Positions 16,885 through 25,605 of a stretch of DNA of 64,000 bases are shown here, one piece after another. A model generated the notes under the pieces. The model made no database searches. It was not told the origin of the DNA and saw only the letters and a list, made by a program, of their open reading frames with translations. The stretch lies in the NCBI GenBank assembly GCA_964527205.1, contig CAZGQG010000004.1:27423-91422 (forward strand), read 5' to 3'. This DNA is from JARICQ01 sp964527205. Lineage in GTDB: Bacteria; Bacillota; Clostridia; Tissierellales; Tissierellaceae. How positions within the stretch are numbered: the stretch's first letter is position 1; each line of letters starts with the position of its first letter. Made by a program: the position numbers and the translations under genes.

Positions 16885-18357
16885 TCAATCCTTATAAAGA
16901 AGGCGTCCTTCTACTTTTTCTCTTACATTTGGATGGCCTCTTAGCCACTCTTCTATAACTTGGAAGGCAGATGTTGAGACTACCCTGCTTGAATTTAGCT
17001 TGTTTAGTTCTTCCAGGCTAATGCCTAGATTGTTCTCAGCATTAGTAACATGATAGGACTGCAAGGTAATTGTATAATGCTGTTCATCATTTACCCTCTT
17101 GTCATTAATATAAAGATCTTCAAGTCTTCTTTGGGATTCTGAATAAATACTTCTAACCTTTTTATTTACTTGGTAGCACTCTCCTTCCCCATCCCTGTTT
17201 TCAATTCTCATTATATGGGAAAATATATCCTTAAGCTGCTTACCTGTTATTGTATATCTGGTGAGACTGTCATCATAGGGAAAGCACTCCTTTAGACTTG
17301 CCAAGGTTACCACAGGACCTAATTCTTCAGATCTAATAGATCCTGAACCTAATAGCATTACATCAGTATCAGAATTATCAGCTAGGGCATCTGCAAAAAG
17401 ATTGCCCAGACTTGTCTCTACCTCCCTCTTTGGGTGGCTTAGTTTTACAGAAAATCTGGTTATTATAGAATTATACTTTTCATCAACTTCATTTTTATAA
17501 ATACTTAGATAGTCTTCCAAGGAGGTGTCCACAGTGGATGTTTTTTCATTAATAGGAACAAGCTGCCAAACCCACTCGGCAATTGAATTTGTCTTTTCAT
17601 CAACTATCATGTCAAATCTTCCTATTTGATCAGTGCCGTAGCCAGCCTGGGCTACAATAATATTATTTACAATCTCTGGCTGCTCTAAAACTGTATGTGT
17701 GTGACCTCCAAGTATCATATCCACACCCCACTCCGGCTTTAAAAGTTTTGCTAGTTCCAAATCCGATTCAAAGCCAATATGGGTAAGGGCTATGGTGAGA
17801 TCAATGTCATGATTTTTATAGGCATTGCAAATCTTTCCCACCTCTTCTGCTGCATCTTCAATTGATACAAAGGTTCCTATAAGCTTGTCTAGGGCCAAGG
17901 AATCCATGACCTTTTCTGTAATAATTCCTATAAACATTATATCAAAGCTACCAATATTTAAGATTACATAGGGAGTCATCAATCTCTTACCATATTTTTT
18001 TATATAGAGATTTGCATTAACTATGGGAAAGTTTGCCACCTTTTCAAGAAATAGCAAATGAGGCAGTCCATAATCAAGCTCATGATTTCCTAGGGTAACA
18101 ACATCTGGTGAAAGAAAGTTCATCAGCTCAATTGTGGAAGCCCCCTTATACTCAGCATCAATTAGTGAACCCTGAACCATATCTCCAGAGATAGTAAAAA
18201 TTACATGCTCCTCTTCTTCCCTTACCTTGCTAATATATCCAGATAGTAGACCTAGACCACCTATAAGCTCTCCACTACCCTCCATAACCTCTGCCATAAA
18301 GTCTCCGTGCATGTCATTTGAATGCAATAGAGTGAATTTTTGTGTTTTCGGTTTCAT
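16885..18357 (-). CDS. YunD-like metallophosphatase of the 5'-nucleotidase / 2',3'-cyclic phosphodiesterase family
   Basis: Calcineurin-type phosphatase domain with LLHSNDMHGDF (residues 9-19), SGDMVQG, GNHELDYG (near 95) and GGHTHT (near 215) supplying the dimetal ligands. A C-terminal 5'-nucleotidase domain follows (ETSLGNLFADALADNSDTDVMLLGSGSIR). There is no signal peptide, so it should be cytosolic like B. subtilis YunD, unlike secreted UshA. It is last in a minus-strand operon after the DUF6935 and zinc-ribbon genes. A paralogue of identical length lies at 31015-32487. The substrate (nucleotide, cyclic nucleotide or nucleotide sugar) is not determined. Confidence 0.85.
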   Translation of the reverse strand: MKPKTQKFTLLHSNDMHGDFMAEVMEGSGELIGGLGLLSGYISKVREEEEHVIFTISGDMVQGSLIDAEYKGASTIELMNFLSPDVVTLGNHELDYGLPHLLFLEKVANFPIVNANLYIKKYGKRLMTPYVILNIGSFDIMFIGIITEKVMDSLALDKLIGTFVSIEDAAEEVGKICNAYKNHDIDLTIALTHIGFESDLELAKLLKPEWGVDMILGGHTHTVLEQPEIVNNIIVAQAGYGTDQIGRFDMIVDEKTNSIAEWVWQLVPINEKTSTVDTSLEDYLSIYKNEVDEKYNSIITRFSVKLSHPKREVETSLGNLFADALADNSDTDVMLLGSGSIRSEELGPVVTLASLKECFPYDDSLTRYTITGKQLKDIFSHIMRIENRDGEGECYQVNKKVRSIYSESQRRLEDLYINDKRVNDEQHYTITLQSYHVTNAENNLGISLEELNKLNSSRVVSTSAFQVIEEWLRGHPNVREKVEGRLLYKD

Positions 18358-18378
18358 AATTTTCTCCTTTCTATAGAA

Positions 18379-19092
18379 CTAATTATAGAAATTTATGCCA
18401 CATGATTGGCAGAAAACTGCTTCCTTATGTGCGACAGCAGCCCCACATTCAGGACAAAAGGCCGGGGCCTTTAGCTCCTCTTTTAAATTTATAGGCATGT
18501 CTGCACTTTCTCCATTTAATAGTGCACAGATATTTTCTCCAGCTTCTCTATAAAGATCATAACCATGACGTGATTGGCTGTCTACTTTAAAGGAATTGAG
18601 ATTGAACTCAATAGTTTCAAAGTATGGATTCTTAAGATTAATTGTAATATGAAAGTCATAATGATATTCATAGCGGCGAATCATATAGCTAACTTCCATT
18701 CCATTTTTGTCTAATTGCTTTAATTCTGTCTTTGATTCATTTATATCCATATTACAGCTTAAAACATCAGAAATAGGAATTATATCTGGATTATCTTCAA
18801 TTTCTCCAGTAAAACTTATAATAAAGGCCTCCATACTATCATCCACCAAGATCATGGTATCAACACCTAGTCTCTTACTTACATTAAAACCCTCAAGTCT
18901 TTTTTCATTTTCCTTACGATATTCTAATTGCTCCTTAATCTCTTCCAAGCTAGTATTTCTTCTCCCAGCAAACCAAGGTGAAAGTTTATTATTACAATCC
19001 TTGCATATATTTCCATCTTCTAATTTCCTATTGCCTAGTAGTCCAATTTTACCACCACATGCATCACATTGTTTTTTGCTAAAAATAGCCAT
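18379..19092 (-). CDS. DUF4428-type protein with N- and C-terminal zinc ribbons
   Basis: The N-terminal treble zinc-ribbon has Cys9, Cys12, Cys30 and Cys33 (CDACGGKIGLL... ICKDC), the DUF4428 pattern. The middle, about residues 75-190, is a PH-like beta-rich region. The C-terminus carries a second ribbon CPECG...FCQSCG. No signal or membrane segment is seen, so it is intracellular. It lies between a DUF6935 protein and the metallophosphatase on one transcript. A diverged relative is encoded at 28825-29718. Function unknown; DUF4428 proteins are often near membrane or stress genes. Confidence 0.72.
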   Translation of the reverse strand: MAIFSKKQCDACGGKIGLLGNRKLEDGNICKDCNNKLSPWFAGRRNTSLEEIKEQLEYRKENEKRLEGFNVSKRLGVDTMILVDDSMEAFIISFTGEIEDNPDIIPISDVLSCNMDINESKTELKQLDKNGMEVSYMIRRYEYHYDFHITINLKNPYFETIEFNLNSFKVDSQSRHGYDLYREAGENICALLNGESADMPINLKEELKAPAFCPECGAAVAHKEAVFCQSCGINFYN

Positions 19093-19145
19093 AATAATCT
19101 CCTTTCTTTTATATATCCCAGGATCTTACATCCTCAGAAGAATTC

Positions 19146-19649
19146 CTAAGCCCAGGGATCTTCATTTTCTGGTTTTCTAATCTCACTTAGGAGCATTTGA
19201 TCCCATAAAAACCATTGGCCAGTAGATGGTTTTTCTCTAAGCTGAATAGGTCTTGGGCTATCTGCTCCACTAGATTGGAGGTAGAATTTAACATAGCCCT
19301 TTTCCCCATAGCTATGGGGAAGTACCCTTATATTTATCCTGTATGGCTCTGCTGGCTTATATCCGTTCTCTACTGTGCTTCCTTCAAAGTAGGATGATAC
19401 TATATAAGCCCTTCCCTCCAATCTTTCACTTATAAACTGAATCTCATAGTTGGATAGTTCTTCTGGTCCCTTTAAAAGATTGATCATCTTAATAGCTTCC
19501 TCTTTATTTTCTGCCCATAGGCCTAAAGCAACTACTGTAAGAGCAGCTAACTGATGTGCTTCTTTACAATGCTTGTCATAGATTGATTTAAAGTCTCCTA
19601 TGTTTTTAGGAAGTTGATTGAAAGTTACCTGCCAAGATTTATTATCCAT
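19146..19649 (-). CDS. DUF6935-family protein, unknown function
   Basis: A 167-aa soluble protein resembling the DUF6935 family by its layout: an N-terminal helical part (MDNKSWQVTFNQLPKN... AHQLAALTVVALGL) and a C-terminal beta-rich part ending in GQWFLWDQMLLSEIRKPENEDPWA. It is the first gene of the operon with the zinc-ribbon protein and metallophosphatase (53 bp gap to the next gene). Its promoter region carries the shared CTAGCC palindrome element. The family assignment is from memory and moderately secure; no reaction can be proposed. Confidence 0.6.
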   Translation of the reverse strand: MDNKSWQVTFNQLPKNIGDFKSIYDKHCKEAHQLAALTVVALGLWAENKEEAIKMINLLKGPEELSNYEIQFISERLEGRAYIVSSYFEGSTVENGYKPAEPYRINIRVLPHSYGEKGYVKFYLQSSGADSPRPIQLREKPSTGQWFLWDQMLLSEIRKPENEDPWA

Positions 19650-19714
19650 TTTATTTCTCCTTTATAGTTTAATCTTACTAGTAATTTAAATAGATATTCA
19701 TCTTTCTTAGAATA

Positions 19715-19761
19715 ATTATATCATTTTATTCTAATTTTATACCTAGCCGTAACGGCTAGTT
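19715..19761 (-). promoter_or_regulatory. Palindrome-plus-TATAAT promoter element, copy A
   Basis: On the minus strand ACTAGCC-GTTA-CGGCTAGGT is followed exactly 20 nt later by TATAAT (19715-19720), upstream of the DUF6935 gene. No TTGACA-like -35 is present; that position reads GGTATA next to the palindrome. Copy B at 29765-29811 has the same palindrome arms and the same 20-nt gap. This looks like an activator-dependent promoter. Confidence 0.65.
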
Positions 19762-19786
19762 TTTCATATATAATTTACATATATAA

Positions 19787-19829
19787 GACTCAAGTCCTCT
19801 TATTTATTAGAAATAAGAGGAAATGAGTC
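19787..19829. repeat. Orphan 43-nt hairpin
   Basis: GACTCA-agt-CCTCTTATTT-attag-AAATAAGAGG-aaa-TGAGTC: two perfect arms of 6 and 10 bp around a symmetrical 3-nt internal loop. No T run follows on either strand and no gene ends or starts within 100 bp that it clearly serves. The rest of 19650-19939 shows only copy A of the promoter element. Confidence 0.6.
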
Positions 19830-19939
19830 ATGGATTGGAGAAATAAAGATTGTATGTAAAATATGATCTAATGCCTTATCTAGTTATAAGGAAAGGAGAA
19901 AGAAACTTACTATATGGAAGCCATAGTCAAGATAATTCA

Positions 19940-20680
19940 TTATTCTTGATTGTAAAAATAGCCGCTTAAGACTAGGAGTACTTGGGAGGGTAGGTAAAAA
20001 AACCACATTAATATGTAGGAGATATTTCTATAATTTGTTAAAAACAAATTATCTATATTCATGGTCTTTGGAAGATTAAATAAGAGGACATTTACATCAC
20101 ATAGGATAAATAGAATCATCCCAGCCAGGATCATTCTGCTATTTCTCTTTGGATATGTAGTTGATTTTAGGAGTTGAAAGCCCCTATAGCTAGCTGCTAA
20201 TAAGGCTATGGCGTAAAAAATAGATATTGTTATTAGAAAATCAAACTCTCCTAAAAACCTATTGCTCACAGCATAGATAAGCATTAGAAAAATCAATAAG
20301 GAGGAAAAATTATAAAGACTATTCCTTGTGAATTCTTCCCTATATCTTAAATTATGTAGGATTTGTGCCAGGGCAAAGATCCCTACTCCCAGAGCATGTT
20401 TGCCCTTTATAAATAGAAGTAAAAAATCTGCAACTAGGGTTGTAGCCAGAGCTAATCTTAGTAAGAGGATGTCTCTTTTGGATATATAATTTTTACCTAT
20501 TAAAAGACTTATGGCAAAAACCATAAGCATAGCAAGGTACTTAAGCCTATCTGAATATCTTAAGATATCTGTCCTAGATAAATCTATATATAAAAAAGCC
20601 ACATATACTACTAGAAGCAAGCCTAGTAAGATTACTATAAGTAGGGATTTTTTATCCCTTTTTACTTCCTGAGCTTTCAT
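19940..20680 (-). CDS. Lysoplasmalogenase (YhhN/TMEM86)-family membrane protein
   Basis: Seven to eight hydrophobic segments over 246 aa. Family-like features are LALATTLVADFLLLFIKGKHALGVGIFALAQILHNLRY (conserved Asp and the GxxxFxxxQ-type helix) and the end ILFILCDVNVLLFNL...MWFFYLPSQVLLVLSG. TMEM86B cleaves the vinyl-ether bond of lysoplasmalogens, and many anaerobic clostridia make plasmalogens, which makes the role plausible but unproved. ATG at 20678-20680 has GAAAGG at 9-nt spacing and is preferred over a TTG at 20689. Confidence 0.68.
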   Translation of the reverse strand: MKAQEVKRDKKSLLIVILLGLLLVVYVAFLYIDLSRTDILRYSDRLKYLAMLMVFAISLLIGKNYISKRDILLLRLALATTLVADFLLLFIKGKHALGVGIFALAQILHNLRYREEFTRNSLYNFSSLLIFLMLIYAVSNRFLGEFDFLITISIFYAIALLAASYRGFQLLKSTTYPKRNSRMILAGMILFILCDVNVLLFNLPKTMNIDNLFLTNYRNISYILMWFFYLPSQVLLVLSGYFYNQE

Positions 20681-20776
20681 TTGCCTCAACCTTTCTCGGA
20701 TTAAATAATTGGATACTAATAATTCATATTATACAATAATACATATATAAGCATATATTTTTAATAGTTATAAAGC

Positions 20777-20825
20777 AAAAAAAAGATATAGGAATAGTAG
20801 TAAATTATACTATCTATCCTATATC
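20777..20825 (-). terminator. Terminator after the lysoplasmalogenase-like/flavocytochrome interval
   Basis: On the minus strand GATATAGGA...TCCTATATC is followed by TTTTTTTT. The loop is 23 nt and itself partly paired (ATAGTA/TACTAT). It lies upstream of the lysoplasmalogenase gene and downstream of the flavocytochrome region, about 50 bp beyond the latter's stop as read on this strand, in the gap 20690-20875. Confidence 0.6.
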
Positions 20826-20875
20826 AATTATACTCTATTTGTGCTTAACTAGAGTCTTTTATAACACATATTAAA

Positions 20876-22630
20876 TTATTTTACAAATTTTGCTGCTGCT
20901 GCACCTGCTTGTCTTCCAAAGGTTAGGAAGCTCATTATTGCAGTACCACTACCAGGATATTCCTTGTATAGGATTTGTCCTGAAGCTACTTCTCCTGCTG
21001 CATATAGACCAGGTATTACATTTCCTTCTGTGTCTATTGCTTCAGCATCTATATTAATCTTAACTCCACCATGGGTTCCACTATTATGCATCTTCATATG
21101 AACTGCATAGAAGTCCCCTTCCTCTATTGGAATCATGTATTCAGCTGCCTTGCCATATCTTGTGTCTTCACCATTCTTACTCATTTCATTGTACTCATCC
21201 ACTGTTTCTTTTAATGAGTCAGCATCTACTCCCATTTTCTCTGCTAATTCTTCTATGGATCCAGCTTCAACTGCTCCACCTGCTTCAATTGCTCCTGCAA
21301 CCCTATCATTAAATGTCTTTTCATCAAAAACATACCAGCAATTGTCATAGCCTGTGTCCATTAATTCTCTTGTTCTCTTAAAGTGGAAATCTTTTTCATC
21401 CATAAATCTTTCTCCATCTGGAGTTACAAAAAGACCTGTAGCCTCTTCACCATAACCATAGTATGTTCCTGTACGGTCTAGGGTCATATTTATTCCACCA
21501 TCTGGCATAACTAGGTCTGCACCTACTTCTTTAGCCATGGTAATTCCATCACCAAAGTTTCCTTCTCCTACACCAGTTGTAAATTCTCCTGCACTTGGAT
21601 AGTATTCCTTAACCATTTCTTCATTCCTTGAAAATCCACCTGTTGCAAGGATTACAGCCTTGGTATTTATAGTAATTTCATCTCCATCACTATTCTCAGC
21701 TATTACTCCTACTATCTCTCCATTTTCCTCTATTAGAGAAATTGCTGGAGTTTCATAAAGAATTTCAATTCCTCTTGACTTTATTTCAGCTTCTAGAGGC
21801 ATTGTTAGGCCTGAGCCTGAATCATTTGCCGGCATATGTCCCCTAGCTGGCTTTCTATATGAATGTAGAGGCTCTACTTCATCTGAAAGCTCTACTCCAT
21901 AATCTATTAACCATTCTATATTTGCTGCTGAATTATTTGCTATTAGATTTATAAAGTCTTCATCTACTTCGTATTCTCCAATTTCCATTAAGAATTCTGC
22001 AAATAATTCTGGACTGTCTTCTATTCCTAATTTCTTTTGAATATCTGTTCCTGCTGCTAGCATTTTTCCGTCAGATCTAATTGTACTTCCTCCAACTGCT
22101 GGCATTTTTTCAAGCAATATTATATTTTCTGCTCCATTATCTGAAGCTTCTAAAGTTGCTGCTAAACCTGCTATTCCTCCACCTACAACAACTAGATCTG
22201 CCTCCATTGTAAGCTTTTCTCCAACTTTTTCTTCCTTATCTCCAGCTACTTTTAAAGCTGCAATATCTGCTCCTGCTTCTTTTAATGCTTCTTCTACTGC
22301 TTCTAAAATACCATTACTAGTAAAGGTTGCCCCTGCTACAGCATCCACTGCTAGGCTTTGATCTTCTACTATTCTCTCTGGTATTCTTTCTAGGGCTGGG
22401 TCTGCAACACCTGCTGATTCTTCGTGTCCTAGAACTTCAACGCTTTTAATTTCCTTTGCATCTACTTTTACCTCAACTTCTATAGGCCCATTATGTCCCT
22501 CTGCTTTTCCCTTGTATGTACCAGCTATGTATAGATCATCTCCTGATGCATCATCAGTCCCTGTAGTACAGCCTGATAAAACTGATAATAACAAAACTAA
22601 TACAAGTACTAAACTTATACTTCTTTTCAT
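20876..22630 (-). CDS. FMN-binding flavocytochrome-type reductase lipoprotein (fumarate/urocanate reductase-like)
   Basis: Lipoprotein signal peptide with lipobox LSGC (Cys near 20). An FMN-binding domain at about 40-120 carries DAVAGATFTSNG, in which the threonine of the GATFT motif is the covalent FMN site. A flavoprotein domain (about 140-584) has the FAD fold LVVVGGGIAGLAATLEASDNG and the end GLYAAGEVASGQIL. No heme motifs (CxxCH) are present. In monoderm bacteria such surface proteins take electrons from flavin-based extracellular transport and reduce acceptors such as fumarate, urocanate or methacrylate; the specificity here is unknown. RBS GAGGAGG. It is monocistronic. Confidence 0.87.
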   Translation of the reverse strand: MKRSISLVLVLVLLLSVLSGCTTGTDDASGDDLYIAGTYKGKAEGHNGPIEVEVKVDAKEIKSVEVLGHEESAGVADPALERIPERIVEDQSLAVDAVAGATFTSNGILEAVEEALKEAGADIAALKVAGDKEEKVGEKLTMEADLVVVGGGIAGLAATLEASDNGAENIILLEKMPAVGGSTIRSDGKMLAAGTDIQKKLGIEDSPELFAEFLMEIGEYEVDEDFINLIANNSAANIEWLIDYGVELSDEVEPLHSYRKPARGHMPANDSGSGLTMPLEAEIKSRGIEILYETPAISLIEENGEIVGVIAENSDGDEITINTKAVILATGGFSRNEEMVKEYYPSAGEFTTGVGEGNFGDGITMAKEVGADLVMPDGGINMTLDRTGTYYGYGEEATGLFVTPDGERFMDEKDFHFKRTRELMDTGYDNCWYVFDEKTFNDRVAGAIEAGGAVEAGSIEELAEKMGVDADSLKETVDEYNEMSKNGEDTRYGKAAEYMIPIEEGDFYAVHMKMHNSGTHGGVKINIDAEAIDTEGNVIPGLYAAGEVASGQILYKEYPGSGTAIMSFLTFGRQAGAAAAKFVK

Positions 22631-22768
22631 TTTTTTTCCTCCTCTTTTTTATATAGATCTTAAATCAAACATCTTGTATCATTAAAACACATTGTATCAA
22701 TTTTAACGAAAGAATGCAACTAGATTTTAGAATTTCTCCCCTTTTAAGTTTCTCTAGCTTTTTTCCAT

Positions 22769-22824
22769 AAAAAAATAGCTCCAAGTAAAGATCTAATTTT
22801 CTTAATTAGATTCTCCTTGGAGCT
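22769..22824 (-). terminator. Terminator downstream of cardiolipin synthase
   Basis: On the minus strand AGCTCCAAG...CTTGGAGCT with an inner ATCTAATT/AATTAGAT stem, then ATTTTTTT. It lies 36 bp after the cls stop. Confidence 0.88.
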
Positions 22825-22860
22825 AGCATATATTTAATCCATATTTTATTTTGATACTCT

Positions 22861-24435
22861 TTAAAGTAGAGGTGCAAACACTCTCATTAGTCTAGCCATG
22901 ATACTCATAAAGATATTGTGATTCTTTATATCTTCATAGGTAACTAGATGGGACACCTTTAAAGTTTCTCTAAAGTCATTTTTAATATCTCCTATAGTCT
23001 CTGTTCCCTCCATATAGAGTCCACATTCAAAATGATGGTAAAGGCTTCTATAGTCAAGATTTACAGTTCCCACAACTGCCTTCCTATCATCACTTAAAAA
23101 CTGCTTGGCATGCATAAAGCCTGGTGTATATTCATAGATTTTAACCCCTGAGTCCATTAGCTCCTTATAATAACTTCGAGACTGGGCAAAGACAAATTGT
23201 TTGTCTGCTATATGGGGCATTATGATCCTTACATCTACTCCCCTTCTAGCTGCAAATTGTAGGGATGTTACCATTTCACCATCTATGATTAAATAGGGGG
23301 TCATAATATAGACATAATCCTCTGCTCGGTTTAATATGTCCATATAAATCATTTGCCCTACCTTATCATTGTCCAAGGGAGAATCTCCATAGGGTATAAC
23401 ATAGCCTTTTTCCCTTCCCTCTAATTCTTCAGACTTGTACTTATCCATCATATAGCTTCTGTTTTCTTCACTGGCATTCCAAAGTTGTAAAAACATTATG
23501 GTAAAGCTTTCCACAGCCTTGCCTTGGACCATAACAACTGTATCCTTCCAATGGCCATATACTTCTATTAGATTAATATACTCATCTGCAAGATTTATGC
23601 CTCCTGTAAAGGCAAGTTTTCCATCAATTACTAGGATCTTCCTATGGTCCCTATAGTTGTAGTGGGTCGAAAGAAAGGGACGGATTGGTGAAAAGACCTT
23701 GCATTCTATGCCCAGCTTCCTTAATTTATCAGGATAGCTATGAGGCAGAAGGGCGAATTCATTGGTTCCATCATACATAAACCTAACCTCCACACCTTCC
23801 TTTACCTTGTCAGCTAGGATTTTTAAAATTTGTCCCCACATATAGCCTTCCTCAACTATAAAATATTCCATAAAAATAAATTCTTCAGCTTTTTCTAACT
23901 GAATTAAGATTTCTTTAAAGGCATCCTCACCTAGGGGGAAAAACTTTGTTCCCGTATTTTTATATACTGGGTAGCCTCCTGCCTTGCCAGTATAGGTGGC
24001 CAAATTGTATAGGCCCTTGTTTTCCAAGCTTAACTTTTTCATTAAATCCTTCTGGTCTATAAATTCACCTTGAGATTCCCTTACTATTTCTTTTATCCTC
24101 TTCTTTATAGTCCTGTGTCCCAGATCCTTTTGTATAAAGATATAAAGCAGACCTCCAAAACCAGGAAGTAGCATAATAAGTGTAATCCATGATAACTTAA
24201 CACTGGTATTGTGGTCTGAATTTATTACATATAGGGCCATACCTATTGTAAATACTAGGATAGTACCAACTGTAAAGGGAATGAAGCTTTCTAAAAACAT
24301 AAATACCCTAATTAACAGGAGTATTTGACCTAGTAAGAGGAGAAGAACAACTCCAGTTCTACCAAATACTATTCTCAGAATTCCCTTCTTACCTTTTTTA
24401 AGAAGCAAAATTTCATTAGCTTTATGTGTGCTCAT
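22861..24435 (-). CDS. cls: Cardiolipin synthase
   Basis: Two N-terminal membrane helices (about 28-72) plus a PLDc_N segment (INSDHNTSVKLSWI), then two phospholipase-D catalytic motifs: His264-x-Lys266-x4-Asp271 (DHRKILVID) and His442-x-Lys444-x4-Asp449 (MHAKQFLSD). It condenses two phosphatidylglycerols to cardiolipin and glycerol at the membrane. Length (524 aa) is slightly above the usual 480-510. It lies 40 bp after the GTPase gene on the same strand, with the choline-kinase fusion gene further upstream, which suggests a membrane-lipid neighbourhood. Confidence 0.92.
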   Translation of the reverse strand: MSTHKANEILLLKKGKKGILRIVFGRTGVVLLLLLGQILLLIRVFMFLESFIPFTVGTILVFTIGMALYVINSDHNTSVKLSWITLIMLLPGFGGLLYIFIQKDLGHRTIKKRIKEIVRESQGEFIDQKDLMKKLSLENKGLYNLATYTGKAGGYPVYKNTGTKFFPLGEDAFKEILIQLEKAEEFIFMEYFIVEEGYMWGQILKILADKVKEGVEVRFMYDGTNEFALLPHSYPDKLRKLGIECKVFSPIRPFLSTHYNYRDHRKILVIDGKLAFTGGINLADEYINLIEVYGHWKDTVVMVQGKAVESFTIMFLQLWNASEENRSYMMDKYKSEELEGREKGYVIPYGDSPLDNDKVGQMIYMDILNRAEDYVYIMTPYLIIDGEMVTSLQFAARRGVDVRIIMPHIADKQFVFAQSRSYYKELMDSGVKIYEYTPGFMHAKQFLSDDRKAVVGTVNLDYRSLYHHFECGLYMEGTETIGDIKNDFRETLKVSHLVTYEDIKNHNIFMSIMARLMRVFAPLL

Positions 24436-24474
24436 AGTTTCATTCCTTTTCCTTATATTTTAGAAGACAGATCT

Positions 24475-25509
24475 CTAACTCTCCTTGCCTTCCCTGTCCT
24501 TTAGCTTCTTAGTCCATTGACTATAGATAGTCTTTAATGATTCTGGATTTAATTCTATTTGATTTTCATAGGCATATTTAATAGCTTGTCCTAGGGCAAA
24601 GGTAACACTGCTAGCTACTCCTCCCCCTACTATTAAGTTATAGCCTGGTATAAGTTTGATTAGCTGTCTATAGGCAGCCCTTCCTGCACTTCCAGTTATG
24701 GTGGTAAGGATCATTTCCTTAGCATCATCTCTGGAAATTGGATTGTCATAGAGATTAGATAATTTTACCATTAGTCCAATCTGTATGGCTGTAATAGGAA
24801 CTATATCTGCCCCAGGAATAGGAGTAAGTCCCACTGCCCCTGCAGCAGCTGAGGCTCCAAGAATCCACTTTTGAGCAATAGATGATTTTTCCTTAACATG
24901 CTTAGCGAAGAGGATGTCTTTTTTTTTGACCTTTAAGATATCCAGTATCTCCATTTTTAACTTGTCTATATTTTCACCGGTCTTTGATGAAATAGGAACA
25001 ATCTTGTGTGATTCCCCAAGCTCTCCCGCTATATAGCTTACTAAAGCAGGGATATCTTCAGCAGCATCAATCTTATTTAATACAATAATTATATTATCAT
25101 TGTGTTTTTTTATTTTTTCAAATACCTTTTTCTCTGTGAGAGATAGTACATTGCCTGCAGCATTTAAGAAAAACAGGATAATATCTGATTGCTTGTAGTA
25201 ATTTAAGGTCATCTCAGAATTATCTTCTATAATATCATCTAGGCCAGGAGTATCCACAAATACAACTTTCTCCCCATACTTATGAGGCTCCACCTCAATG
25301 GTTTCACCTGGCTTAGAGCTTACCCTAGCAACTCCCTCATCCATTAGGGCATTTATAGTTGATGATTTCCCTGAGTTTATATTTCCAATTAGGACAAAGA
25401 GTATATCCTTATCCAATTGTTCATTTATTTCCTTCATTTCCTTATCGTAGCTTTCATTAAAAAACTCATTAAAATCAGCTTCATTTTCTTCCCAATATGT
25501 TTTTTTCAT
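24475..25509 (-). CDS. Era/TrmE-like GTPase with hydrophobic C-terminal DUF697-type domain
   Basis: G domain: G1 GNINSGKSS (about residues 42-50 from the chosen start), G3 DTPGLDD, G4 NKID and G5 SSKTGE. The C-terminal part (about 210-320) has alanine/glycine-rich hydrophobic helices, GASAAAGAVGLTPIPGADIVPITAIQIGLM and VGGGVASSVTFALGQA, typical of DUF697 proteins that associate with membranes. The start is set at ATG 25507-25509, which has TTGGAG at about 8 nt; the longer frame begins 27 bp upstream without a ribosome site. Role unknown, possibly in membrane remodelling given the neighbouring cls gene. Confidence 0.8.
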   Translation of the reverse strand: MKKTYWEENEADFNEFFNESYDKEMKEINEQLDKDILFVLIGNINSGKSSTINALMDEGVARVSSKPGETIEVEPHKYGEKVVFVDTPGLDDIIEDNSEMTLNYYKQSDIILFFLNAAGNVLSLTEKKVFEKIKKHNDNIIIVLNKIDAAEDIPALVSYIAGELGESHKIVPISSKTGENIDKLKMEILDILKVKKKDILFAKHVKEKSSIAQKWILGASAAAGAVGLTPIPGADIVPITAIQIGLMVKLSNLYDNPISRDDAKEMILTTITGSAGRAAYRQLIKLIPGYNLIVGGGVASSVTFALGQAIKYAYENQIELNPESLKTIYSQWTKKLKDREGKES

Positions 25510-25605
25510 TTTATCAACTCCAATATAAGTCATCATAGCTATATTAATCTCTATTAATAAGATATTTACCCTATATTTATTATATCATGTGGCAAAAAAA
25601 TTTAT

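Noticed and set aside
19740..19760. The CTAGCC palindrome as a rho-independent terminator (T run on the plus strand)
   Set aside because: No plus-strand gene precedes either copy, and on the minus strand both copies lie at constant distance before TATAAT and gene starts, which fits a promoter element better.
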